Shown here: positions 1-8,068 of the stretch, piece by piece
Position numbering within the stretch: position 1 is the stretch's first letter
Layout: each line of letters begins with the position of its first letter
DNA from: Cupriavidus oxalaticus
GTDB taxonomy: Bacteria > Pseudomonadota > Gammaproteobacteria > Burkholderiales > Burkholderiaceae
Direction of reading: 5' to 3'
DNA: 64,000 nucleotides
Assembly: GCF_016894385.1 (NCBI RefSeq)
Contig: NZ_CP069811.1
Span: forward strand, 1,340,501 to 1,404,500
Made by a program: the position numbers and the translations under genes
The notes under the pieces: model-generated
Databases searched by the model: none
What the model was told of the DNA's origin: nothing
The model's input: the letters and a program-made list of their open reading frames with translations, nothing else

Positions 1-1705
1 GCACCGTTTCCGCAACCGCCTCCGGCGACGCGAGCGACAGCGCCACGCCGCCGACGTCGGACTTGTGCCGGATATCCGCCGACACGACCTTGACGGCCAC
101 CGGCCGGCCGATCCGGCGCGCCGCGTCGGCGGCTTCTTCCGGCGTGCGGACGAGCCGCTCGTCGGGCAATGGCACGCCGGCGCACGCCAGCAGCCGTTTG
201 GCGTCGGCCTCGTTGTACGCGGTGCCCGCTTCCAGCAGCGGCATCTGCGCCACGTCGGGACGCTGCGGCAACGGCCGCGAGAACACCCCCTCGAAGAATT
301 CCAGCGCGGCAAGCGCGCGGATGGCGCGGTAAGGTTCTTCGAACAGCAGGCAGCCTGCCACCTCGTAGGGCCGGACCAGTTCCGGCCCGCCGATGAGGCT
401 GATCGTCTGCAGCACGTCCGGCCGGCGCGCGGCAATGCGTTCCACCGTCTCGCGGATGGGCCCGCCGGCACGCGCATTCCCGACCGCCGGGCCGAGCCAC
501 ATCAGGATCGAGTCATAGCCGGCATCGAGCAGGGCATCCAGCGTGGCGGCGAAGATGCCGGGCTCATTGGAAATCTGCGCGGTCATGTCGACGGGATTGG
601 CCGGCGAACCGAACGGCACGATCTCGCGCAGCGCCTGCTGCGTCGCGGCCGGCGGCGCGGGCAGCGCGAGGCCCGCGGCGCAGGCGAAGTCGGCAATCTG
701 CACGCCCGCGCCGCCGGAGATGGTCGCCACGCCCAGCCGGCGCTTGCGCAGCGGCTTGCCGGCGCTGAGCGCGTAGACCACATCCAGCACCTCTTCGCTC
801 GACTGCGCGCGGTAGGCACCGTACTCGCGCAGCACGGCATCGTAGATGTCGTCCGCGCCCGCCAGCGCGGCGGTGTGCGACGCCGCCGCCGCCGCGCCGG
901 CCTCGGTGGCGCCCACCTTCATCAGCACCACCGGCTTGCGGCGCCGGTGCGCCGCCGCCAGCCCCCGCAGGAACGATGCCTTCGAGCGGATGCCTTCTAT
1001 GTAGCCGACGATGATGTCGACCTCCGCGCTTTCCGCCATCCACGCCATGACCTCGCCGAACTCGATGTCGGCCTCGTTGCCGGTCGTCACCACCTGATCG
1101 ACCGCGAGCCCGCGCTGCATCGCCAGCATGTGGATATGCGCGCCGTAGCCGCCGCTCTGGCTGACCAGGCCGATGCGCGGCTTGCCTGGCGGCAGCACGC
1201 ATTCCAGGTTGCCGAGAAACGTCACGAAGGTCTTGCGGCTAAGGCAGTAGCAGCCGATCACGTTGGGGCCGAGCAGGCGGATGCCGTGCTCCCTCGCGGT
1301 CCGGGTGACGGCCTCCTGGAGTTCGCGCCCCGCCTCGCCCAGTTCGGCGAAGCCGCTCGTGAACAGGACCACGGCGCGGATGCCCTTGTCCGCGCACTGC
1401 CTGAGCGTGTCGATGACCAGCCCGGTGGGCAGCGCGATGATGGCGCAGTCGATGCCGTCCGGCGCCTCGCGCAGGCTCGGGAATGCCGGCAGTCCCTGCA
1501 CGGTGCTGCGCGACGGGTTGATCGGGTAGATCGCGCCCTCGTACCCGTAGCGCAGCGCATAGGCGATCGGGCGGCCGCTGATGCGCGTGGGGTCGTCCGA
1601 CGCGCCGATCACGGCGATGGAGCGGGGGCGGAAGACGGCATCCAGCGAGCGGATGCCTGCGGGAATGGCGGAAATGGCGGGAACTGCGGGAATATCTGGA
1701 CGCAA
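1..1705 (-). CDS. NDP-forming acyl-CoA ligase (acetate-CoA ligase family), 3' end outside window
   Basis: About 568 codons are present; the gene runs off the left edge. It reads as an NDP-forming acid-CoA ligase, which makes an acyl-CoA from a free acid and CoA in the cytoplasm. Seen: an N-terminal CoA-binding Rossmann segment (SIAVIGASDD near residue 30), a succinyl-CoA-ligase-like middle with a catalytic-type His in SHTAALAG, and the start of a C-terminal ATP-grasp part (PVAVKVVSADIRHKSDVGG). The best start is TTG at 1705: an AAGGAG lies 6 bases upstream, and the frame begins just before the CoA-binding fold with no good ATG. It is downstream of the Bug gene (60-bp gap) and probably co-transcribed with it. 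The substrate is unknown. This is one of three such ligases in the window. Confidence 0.85.
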   Translation of the reverse strand, partial: MRPDIPAVPAISAIPAGIRSLDAVFRPRSIAVIGASDDPTRISGRPIAYALRYGYEGAIYPINPSRSTVQGLPAFPSLREAPDGIDCAIIALPTGLVIDTLRQCADKGIRAVVLFTSGFAELGEAGRELQEAVTRTAREHGIRLLGPNVIGCYCLSRKTFVTFLGNLECVLPPGKPRIGLVSQSGGYGAHIHMLAMQRGLAVDQVVTTGNEADIEFGEVMAWMAESAEVDIIVGYIEGIRSKASFLRGLAAAHRRRKPVVLMKVGATEAGAAAAASHTAALAGADDIYDAVLREYGAYRAQSSEEVLDVVYALSAGKPLRKRRLGVATISGGAGVQIADFACAAGLALPAPPAATQQALREIVPFGSPANPVDMTAQISNEPGIFAATLDALLDAGYDSILMWLGPAVGNARAGGPIRETVERIAARRPDVLQTISLIGGPELVRPYEVAGCLLFEEPYRAIRALAALEFFEGVFSRPLPQRPDVAQMPLLEAGTAYNEADAKRLLACAGVPLPDERLVRTPEEAADAARRIGRPVAVKVVSADIRHKSDVGGVALSLASPEAVAETV

Positions 1706-1764
1706 CGGACGCTCCTTCGATACACCACTGCATGGAAAGGCCGGCGGCCTGCGCCGGCCGGCGG

Positions 1765-2739
1765 TTATTCCGCGGCTGCGCCGGAGGCCTGGATCAGGCG
1801 CTCCATCACCGGCATCAGCGTTTCGAAGTTGTGGCGGAATTCGGCCGAACTGTTGCCCACCGGCGCCAGCCCGTAAGCCTGGAACCGCGCGCGCAGCGGC
1901 GTGGAACGGATGATCTCGCGCGAGGTCTTTTCGACGAACGCCAGCACGTCGGGCGGCGTGGCGGCCGGCGCCATCATCACGATCCAGGACTGCGGGCGGA
2001 ATTCCGGGTCGCGGAATCCCGACTCGGACAGCGTTGGCACGTCGGGCAGGCCCGGCAGGCGCTTCTCGCCGATCACGGCCAGCATGCGCACCCGGCCGCT
2101 GGCCACGTGAGGCGCCAGCGCGCCGGCGGAGGCAATGGCAATCTGCACCGATCCACCGGCCAGGGCCTGCACTTCCTGCGTTTCGCTGGGAAACGGAATG
2201 TGCGACATGCCGAGGCCGCGCGAGCTGCTCAGGTAGGCGGTGACGATGTGCGCGCCGCCGCCCGTGCCGAACGAGCCGTAGTTGACCTTGCCCTGGTTGG
2301 CGCTGGCCCACGTCACGAACTCCTGCATGTTGCGCGCCGGCACGTCCCGGCTCACGGCGGCCACGAGGCTCGCCGTGGCGACCTGCGTGATGAAGGCCAG
2401 GTCGCGCCGCGCATCGTAGGGCACCTTCTTGATCAACGGCGCGTTGAGGATCGAGGTGGACTGCGTCATCAGCAGCGTGTAGCCGTCCGGCGCGGCGCGG
2501 GCCGCCATCTGCGTGCCCAGCGTGGCGGAGGCGCCAGGCTTGTTGAGCACCACCATGGGCTGGCCGGTGTGCCGGCCGAACTCGTCGGCATACGCGCGCC
2601 CGATGGCGTCCACCACCCCTCCCGGGGCGGCCGGCACGATCAGCGTCACGGGTCTTGCGGGATACGCCTGCGCCAGGCTGGCCGCACTCCATGCCATTGC
2701 CAGGGCCGGCAACAGCGCCTTCATGTGCTGCATGGACAT
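1765..2739 (-). CDS. Bug/TctC-type periplasmic substrate-binding protein
   Basis: A 324-residue tripartite tricarboxylate transporter receptor of the Bug family, which binds a carboxylated solute in the periplasm. Seen: a signal peptide cut near residue 25 (SLAQA before YPARPV), then family hallmarks (LIVPAAPGGVVD, VVLNKPGA, APDGYTLL). The first ATG at 2739 follows GAGGAG with normal spacing. No tctA/tctB membrane genes are in the window, so it is an orphan receptor, as is common in Burkholderiales. It heads a leftward unit with the acid-CoA ligase and faces another Bug gene across a promoter carrying a LysR-type site. The ligand is unknown. Confidence 0.9.
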   Translation of the reverse strand: MSMQHMKALLPALAMAWSAASLAQAYPARPVTLIVPAAPGGVVDAIGRAYADEFGRHTGQPMVVLNKPGASATLGTQMAARAAPDGYTLLMTQSTSILNAPLIKKVPYDARRDLAFITQVATASLVAAVSRDVPARNMQEFVTWASANQGKVNYGSFGTGGGAHIVTAYLSSSRGLGMSHIPFPSETQEVQALAGGSVQIAIASAGALAPHVASGRVRMLAVIGEKRLPGLPDVPTLSESGFRDPEFRPQSWIVMMAPAATPPDVLAFVEKTSREIIRSTPLRARFQAYGLAPVGNSSAEFRHNFETLMPVMERLIQASGAAAE

Positions 2740-3084
2740 GTGTCTCCTCTCTGGGAAGATCCGCCGGCCCGGGTGGTCCGGCGTTCTGGCGGAGCGTCTC
2801 GGCGCGCCCTCGGTGCAACCATCATTGACGGCCCCCGGGCGGCACGAGCCTCCCCGACTCAGGGGGGATGAAGGCGCTTATGCGGATATGTCGCGGCATG
2901 CCCGTTCGCGGGCGCCTCACTGCGGCGGGCAAGCCAGCCGCCGATACATCGCATGTATTGATCGACATACCGAAAGTATTTTTCAGAGCGTCGCCAGGTT
3001 CTTAGCATCTGTCGTACCCCCTGAAAGGTCCGCGTGCCGGCCTTCGCAGGATCACGAATACGACAAGGGAACCAAGGAGACGAC
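2740..3084. promoter_or_regulatory. Divergent promoter region between two Bug genes
   Basis: A 345-base gap separates two outward-facing Bug genes. It holds the composite LysR-type dyad at 2944-2979, and an AAGGAG Shine-Dalgarno at 3074-3079 for the rightward gene. I see no convincing gene in it. The dyad sits about 105 bases before the rightward start and about 200 bases before the leftward start, so it is better placed to control the rightward operon. Confidence 0.6.
2944..2979 (+). promoter_or_regulatory. Composite LysR-type operator, copy 1
   Basis: Seen directly: a perfect dyad ATACAT-CGC-ATGTAT (2944-2958), eight bases, then ATAC-CGAAA-GTAT (2967-2979). The first matches the classical LysR box (T-N11-A, ATAC-N7-GTAT) and the second looks like an activation half with N5. 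The same two dyads with the same 8-base gap occur at 18800-18835. The N5 dyad lies on the side of the gene starting at 3085. The LysR gene at 7086 is the obvious candidate to bind it; that link is inference. Confidence 0.7.
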
Positions 3085-4089
3085 ATGGACTTTCATCTGC
3101 CGCATTGGCGGCGCTGGCGCCTCATGGCGGCATGTGTGGCGTTGGGCGCTCTGGCCGCGGCGTCAGCGTGGATACAACCTGCCCTGGCCCAGGCGGCCTA
3201 CCCGAACCGCCCCGTCAAGATCGTGGTCTCGCTGCCGCCGAGCAGCGGCACGGACACGACCGCGCGCTTTGTCGCACAGGCACTCTCGGCGAAGTTCCAC
3301 CAGCCGTTCGTGGTGGAGAACCGCCCGGGCGCCAATGGTTTCATCGGCGCGCGCGCCGCGGCCGAGGCAGCGCCGGACGGCTACACGCTGTTCGTCGGCA
3401 GCAACTCGACCATGGTGACCAATGTCGCCCTGTTCAGGAACCTGCCGTACGACCCCGTCAAGGACTTCGCGCCGGTGGAACGCATTGCGCGCTTCGCGCT
3501 CGTCGTGGTGGTGCCGGCGGCCTCTCCGTTCCGGACGCTCGCGGAACTGGTCGACGCCGCGCGCAAGGCGCCCCGCAAGCTCAACTACGCTGCCGGCAGC
3601 CCCGGCTACCAGGTGTTCATCGAACTGCTCAACGAGCGCTTCGGCATCCACGCCGCCCCGATCGCCTACAAGGGCACCGCGCCAGCCATGACCGACGTCG
3701 CCGCCGGCCAGGTGGACTACTCCATGGCCGAGATCAGCGCGGTCACGCCCCTGATCCGGGCCGGCCGCCTGCGCGCCCTCGCGGTCACCGACACCCATCG
3801 GCTGAAGGAACTCCCCGAGATCCCCACCGTGGCCGAAAGCGGCGCGCCGGGCTTCGACGTTTCGGCGTGGACCGGTCTCTTCGCGCCTGCCAACGTGCCC
3901 GCGCCGATCATCAGGAGCCTGTCGGACGCCGTGCGTGCGGCCCTGCAGGCGCCCGCCGGCGTGAAATTCGTCGAGGGCCTGGGCGGCACCGTGTACACCG
4001 GCAGCACCGGCCGCCTGCGCGACTTCCAGCTCGCCGAAATCCAGCGCACGCGCGACATCGTAAAGACCGCCGGCATCCCCGTGGAGTAG
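3085..4089 (+). CDS. Bug/TctC-type periplasmic substrate-binding protein
   Basis: A 334-residue orphan solute receptor of the Bug family. ATG at 3085 is preceded by AAGGAG at 5 bases; longer versions of the frame begin upstream of this site and are rejected. Seen: a signal peptide with a long hydrophobic stretch ending near residue 34-37 (ALAQA before AYPNRPVK), then PGANGFIGA, APDGYTLFVGS and LPYDPVKDF. It leads the rightward operon with a racemase-like CoA enzyme, a crotonase and an SDR, so its ligand is probably the acid that these enzymes process. It is a separate paralogue of the receptor facing it. Confidence 0.9.
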   Translation: MDFHLPHWRRWRLMAACVALGALAAASAWIQPALAQAAYPNRPVKIVVSLPPSSGTDTTARFVAQALSAKFHQPFVVENRPGANGFIGARAAAEAAPDGYTLFVGSNSTMVTNVALFRNLPYDPVKDFAPVERIARFALVVVVPAASPFRTLAELVDAARKAPRKLNYAAGSPGYQVFIELLNERFGIHAAPIAYKGTAPAMTDVAAGQVDYSMAEISAVTPLIRAGRLRALAVTDTHRLKELPEIPTVAESGAPGFDVSAWTGLFAPANVPAPIIRSLSDAVRAALQAPAGVKFVEGLGGTVYTGSTGRLRDFQLAEIQRTRDIVKTAGIPVE

Positions 4090-4098
4090 AGCAACGAC

Positions 4099-5277
4099 AT
4101 GCACTCAACTGACCAGGAAACCAGGAAGGGCCCGCTCGCGGGCATCCGGATCATCGAACTGGCCGGCATCGGCCCCGGCCCGCTGGCCGGCATGATGCTC
4201 GCCGACATGGGCGCGGAGGTGCTGCGCATCGAGCGTCCGGGCGAGGTCGATCTCGGCGTCAAGCGCGAACGCCGGTACGACCTCATGCTGCGCAACCGCA
4301 AGTCGCTCGTGCTCGACCTGAAGGACCCCGAGGCCGTGGCGACCGTGCTGGAACTGTTGGAGAACGCCGACGCGCTGATCGAAGGCTTTCGCCCCGGCGT
4401 CACCGAGCGCATGGGCCTGGGCCCCGACGCGTGCATGGCGCGCAATCCGCGGCTCGTGTACGGCCGCGTCACCGGCTGGGGCCAGAGCGGTCCGCTCGCC
4501 AGCGCGGCGGGGCATGACGTCAACTACATCGCCCTGACCGGTGCGCTCAACGCCATCGGCCAGCGCGGCGGCCCGCCGGCCATTCCGCCGGCCTACCTCG
4601 GCGACTTCGCCGGCGGCGGCATGTTCCTCGTCGCGGGCGTGCTGGCCGCGCTGATCGAGGCAGGCAAGTCCGGCAAGGGACAGGTGGTGGATGCCGCCAT
4701 CGTCGACGGCGCCGCCGCGCTGGGCGCGGTGTTCTTCGGCCTCGCCGCCGCCGGCCAGTGGCGCCCGGAGCGCGGCACGAACGTGCTCGATTCCGGTGCG
4801 CATTTCTACAACGTCTACCAGTGCAAGGACGGCGGCTGGATCTCGGTCGGCCCCATCGAGGCGCGCTTCTACCGCGACCTGCTCACCCGCATCGGCGTGG
4901 ACCCTGCGAGCCTCGGCGACCAGAACGACCCCGCCAGCTGGGAAGCGGGAAGCACGGCACTGGCCGAGGTCTTCCGCACCCGCACGCGCGACGAATGGTG
5001 CGCCCTGCTCGATGGCACCGACGCCTGCTTTGCCCCTGTGCTCAATTACCACGAGGCACCGCACCACCCGCACCTGCGCGCGCGCGGCACCTTCGTCGAG
5101 GTGGACGGCATCATGCATCCGGCGCCCGCGCCGCGCTTCAGCCGCACGCCTTCGGTGCCGCCCTCGGCGCCGCGTGTGCCGGACGTCGCCGGGATCGACC
5201 GGGTCCTGGCGGGCTGGCTGCCGCCGGACCGCATCGACGCCGCGCGCGCCGTGTCGGAGAAATGCCAGCAGCGCTGA
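4099..5277 (+). CDS. CaiB/BaiF family, alpha-methylacyl-CoA racemase-like
   Basis: A 392-residue class III CoA-transferase fold protein. It resembles alpha-methylacyl-CoA racemase more than a transferase: His139 in GHD (GHDVNY) and Asp169 in GDFAGGG occupy the positions of the racemase catalytic His/Asp pair. It keeps the N-terminal GPGPLAGMMLADMGAEV signature. Racemases convert (R)- to (S)-2-methylacyl-CoA so that acyl-CoA dehydrogenases can act. It starts 9 bases after the Bug gene and precedes a crotonase. A true CoA-transferase role cannot be excluded, but the racemase motifs favour branched-chain acyl-CoA epimerisation. Confidence 0.8.
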   Translation: MHSTDQETRKGPLAGIRIIELAGIGPGPLAGMMLADMGAEVLRIERPGEVDLGVKRERRYDLMLRNRKSLVLDLKDPEAVATVLELLENADALIEGFRPGVTERMGLGPDACMARNPRLVYGRVTGWGQSGPLASAAGHDVNYIALTGALNAIGQRGGPPAIPPAYLGDFAGGGMFLVAGVLAALIEAGKSGKGQVVDAAIVDGAAALGAVFFGLAAAGQWRPERGTNVLDSGAHFYNVYQCKDGGWISVGPIEARFYRDLLTRIGVDPASLGDQNDPASWEAGSTALAEVFRTRTRDEWCALLDGTDACFAPVLNYHEAPHHPHLRARGTFVEVDGIMHPAPAPRFSRTPSVPPSAPRVPDVAGIDRVLAGWLPPDRIDAARAVSEKCQQR

Positions 5278-5348
5278 CACCGCGTCCCCTGCCCCGGCCG
5301 CTGCCTGAACACGGCCGAGGCCACCCGCATTCAACACCAAAGTCTGTC

Positions 5349-6134
5349 ATGAGCAATTTCCTCACTATCCAACGCGAAGGCGCCATCGCCATCGTCACCA
5401 TGAACCGGCCCGAGACGCGCAATGCGCTGTCCGACAACGACGCCGTGGAGGCGCTGGTCGACATGTGCGAAGCCGTCAACCGCGATCATTCCGTGCGCGT
5501 CGTGGTGCTGACCGGCGCCGGTTCCGCCTTCTCGTCCGGCGGCAACCTGAAGAGCCTGCGCGCCACGTTCGGGCGCGAGTCGGGCGAGCCGGTGATGGCG
5601 CGCTATGCCTACCGCGACGGCATCCAGCGCCTGCCGCTGGCGCTGTCGAACCTTGAAGTCCCCGTCATCGCGGCAGTGAACGGTCCGGCGCTCGGCGCGG
5701 GCAATGACCTCGTTTGCACGTGCGACATCCGCATCGCCTCCGAAAAGGCCGTGTTCGCCGCCACCTTCGTCAAGCTCGGCCTGATTCCGGGCGATGGCGG
5801 CGCGTGGCTGCTGCCGCGTGCCGTGGGTATGTCGCGTGCAGCGGAACTGTGCTTCACCGGCGATACCATCGACGCCGCGCAGGCGCTGGAATGGGGACTG
5901 GTCTCGCGCGTGGTCCCGCCGGAGGCGCTGATGCCGACGACGATGGAGCTGGCACAGCGCATCGCCGTCAACCCCGGTCACGCGCTGCGCATGGCCAAGC
6001 GGCTGCTTAAGGAAGGCCAGCACACGCGCCTCGACACCATCCTCGAAATGTCGGCCGGATTCCAGGCGCTGGCGCACCACACCAACGACCATGAGGCTGC
6101 GCTCGACAGCTACATGGCAAAGCTGAAGCGCTGA
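5349..6134 (+). CDS. Enoyl-CoA hydratase/isomerase (crotonase) family
   Basis: A 261-residue crotonase-fold protein acting on CoA thioesters. Seen: the oxyanion-hole segments [10 protein letters not shown] and [10 protein letters not shown], then [18 protein letters not shown]. The glutamate usually found in the PE(I/V)xLG segment of hydratases is not present (TFVKLG instead), and an Asp occurs in PGDGG, so isomerase or another crotonase chemistry is possible. ATG at 5349 begins 71 bases after the racemase-like gene. The frame is also open far upstream, but that part only shadows the preceding gene. Confidence 0.85.
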   Translation: MSNFLTIQREGAIAIVTMNRPETRNALSDNDAVEALVDMCEAVNRDHSVRVVVLTGAGSAFSSGGNLKSLRATFGRESGEPVMARYAYRDGIQRLPLALSNLEVPVIAAVNGPALGAGNDLVCTCDIRIASEKAVFAATFVKLGLIPGDGGAWLLPRAVGMSRAAELCFTGDTIDAAQALEWGLVSRVVPPEALMPTTMELAQRIAVNPGHALRMAKRLLKEGQHTRLDTILEMSAGFQALAHHTNDHEAALDSYMAKLKR

Positions 6135-6147
6135 GAGAGGGACTGGC

Positions 6148-6903
<756 letters not shown>

Positions 6904-6935
6904 GGCGGCGCAGGCAGGAGGCCTGAAAACAACAC

Positions 6936-6955
6936 GGGGCGGCCAAGGCCGCCCC
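6936..6955 (+). terminator. Hairpin after the Bug-racemase-crotonase-SDR operon
   Basis: A perfect 9-bp GC stem (GGGGCGGCC / GGCCGCCCC) with a 2-base loop lies 32 bases after the SDR stop. There is no U-run after it, so termination strength is uncertain, but the position at the operon end supports the call. Confidence 0.55.
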
Positions 6956-7085
6956 GATGCATTTCTGCGCCCGTCAAAGTGCGCGACGCTACGCAACCCG
7001 ATCGGGAAATACCCGAATCTTGTTGCCTTATCCTGCGACAATTCGTATTCTTCAACCACATATCGTAGATAACGCAACTCCCAAG

Positions 7086-8024
7086 ATGGACCTCCGACAG
7101 ATGCGCCAGGCCCTGGTGCTGAGCGAAACGCTGAACTTCCACCGCGCCGCCGAGCGCCTGTGCATGGCGCAGCCGCCGCTGTCCACGGCCATCCGCAAGC
7201 TGGAAGAGGAACTCGGCGTGACGCTGTTCGACCGCCACCCGTCCGGCCTCACGCTCACGCCGGTGGGCGAGCTGGTGCTGCGGCAGATGCGCAGCACGCT
7301 GTTCTTCGCCGACGAGATCCGCCATGCGGCCAGCGAAGGCGAGAACGGCGTGCGCGGCAAGGTGCGCGTGGGCTTTGTCGGCTCGTCGGTGTATTCGCTG
7401 ATGCCGCGGCTGATCCGGGCCTTTCGCAGCCGGTATCCACACGTGGAGCTGATCATCGAGGAATCGACGACGGTCGACCTGTTGCGTGCGGTCGAGGAAC
7501 ACATGCTCGATGTCGCGCTGGTGCGCTATCCCGTGCTCGCCAAGACGCCGCTGCAGATCGACCTGCTGCAGTCCGAACCGATGATGCTTGCCGTCAGCGC
7601 CGATTCGCCGCTGGCGCGGCGCGAGCACGTCGCGCTGTCCGAGCTCGGCGACACGCCGTTCATCGTCTATGCGCAGGCCCGCGTGCCGGCGATGCATTCG
7701 CTGATGATGCATGCGTTCCAGGTGGCCGGCATCCAGCCGCCGATCGCGCAGGAAGCGGTGCAGGTGCCTACCATCCTCGCGCTGGTCGAGAGCGGGCTCG
7801 GCGTGGCGCTGGTGCCGGCGTCCACCGCCCGGCTGGGCGGCGAAGGCATCCGGCATGTTCCGCTGACCGGGCTGCCGGCGCAGATGGAATTCGGCATCGC
7901 CCTGGCGACGCTGCCCGAAGGCATGCACGTGACCACCCGGAACTTCGTGGCACTGGCGCACGAGGTCACCGCGCCAGCCAGCCAGGAGGCGGCGGTCGAA
8001 GCGCCGCTTCGCGTCGCCGCCTGA
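7086..8024 (+). CDS. LysR-type transcriptional regulator (CatM/BenM-like)
   Basis: A 312-residue LysR regulator. Seen: an N-terminal winged helix-turn-helix (MDLRQMRQAL, FHRAAERLCMAQPPLS, KLEEELGVTLFDR) of the CatM/BenM/CbnR sort, and a C-terminal effector domain (VRVGFVGSSVYSLMPRL, VESGLGVALVPAS). ATG at 7086 is chosen because it starts the HTH; the frame is open upstream. Its own upstream region has TATC-GTA-GATA about 20 bases before the start. It lies between the ends of the two operons whose promoters carry matching ATAC-N7-GTAT sites, so it is the likely regulator of both. The effector is probably a pathway acid or CoA ester. Confidence 0.9.
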   Translation: MDLRQMRQALVLSETLNFHRAAERLCMAQPPLSTAIRKLEEELGVTLFDRHPSGLTLTPVGELVLRQMRSTLFFADEIRHAASEGENGVRGKVRVGFVGSSVYSLMPRLIRAFRSRYPHVELIIEESTTVDLLRAVEEHMLDVALVRYPVLAKTPLQIDLLQSEPMMLAVSADSPLARREHVALSELGDTPFIVYAQARVPAMHSLMMHAFQVAGIQPPIAQEAVQVPTILALVESGLGVALVPASTARLGGEGIRHVPLTGLPAQMEFGIALATLPEGMHVTTRNFVALAHEVTAPASQEAAVEAPLRVAA

Positions 8025-8028
8025 ATGT

Positions 8029-8061
8029 CTCCGGGCCGGGGGGAATCCCGCCGGCCCGGAG
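8029..8061. terminator. Hairpin between convergent genes
   Basis: An 11-bp perfect GC stem (CTCCGGGCCGG / CCGGCCCGGAG) with an 11-base loop fills the 44-base gap between the LysR stop and the stop of the leftward ligase. It has no U-run. It is placed to serve both strands. Confidence 0.5.
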
Positions 8062-8068
8062 GGAGCCG

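Noticed and set aside
65..1876. 603-codon open frame on the plus strand opposite the first ligase
   Set aside because: It is rich in Arg, Gly and His with no motif and is the antisense shadow of a gene with clear domains; high GC keeps such frames open.
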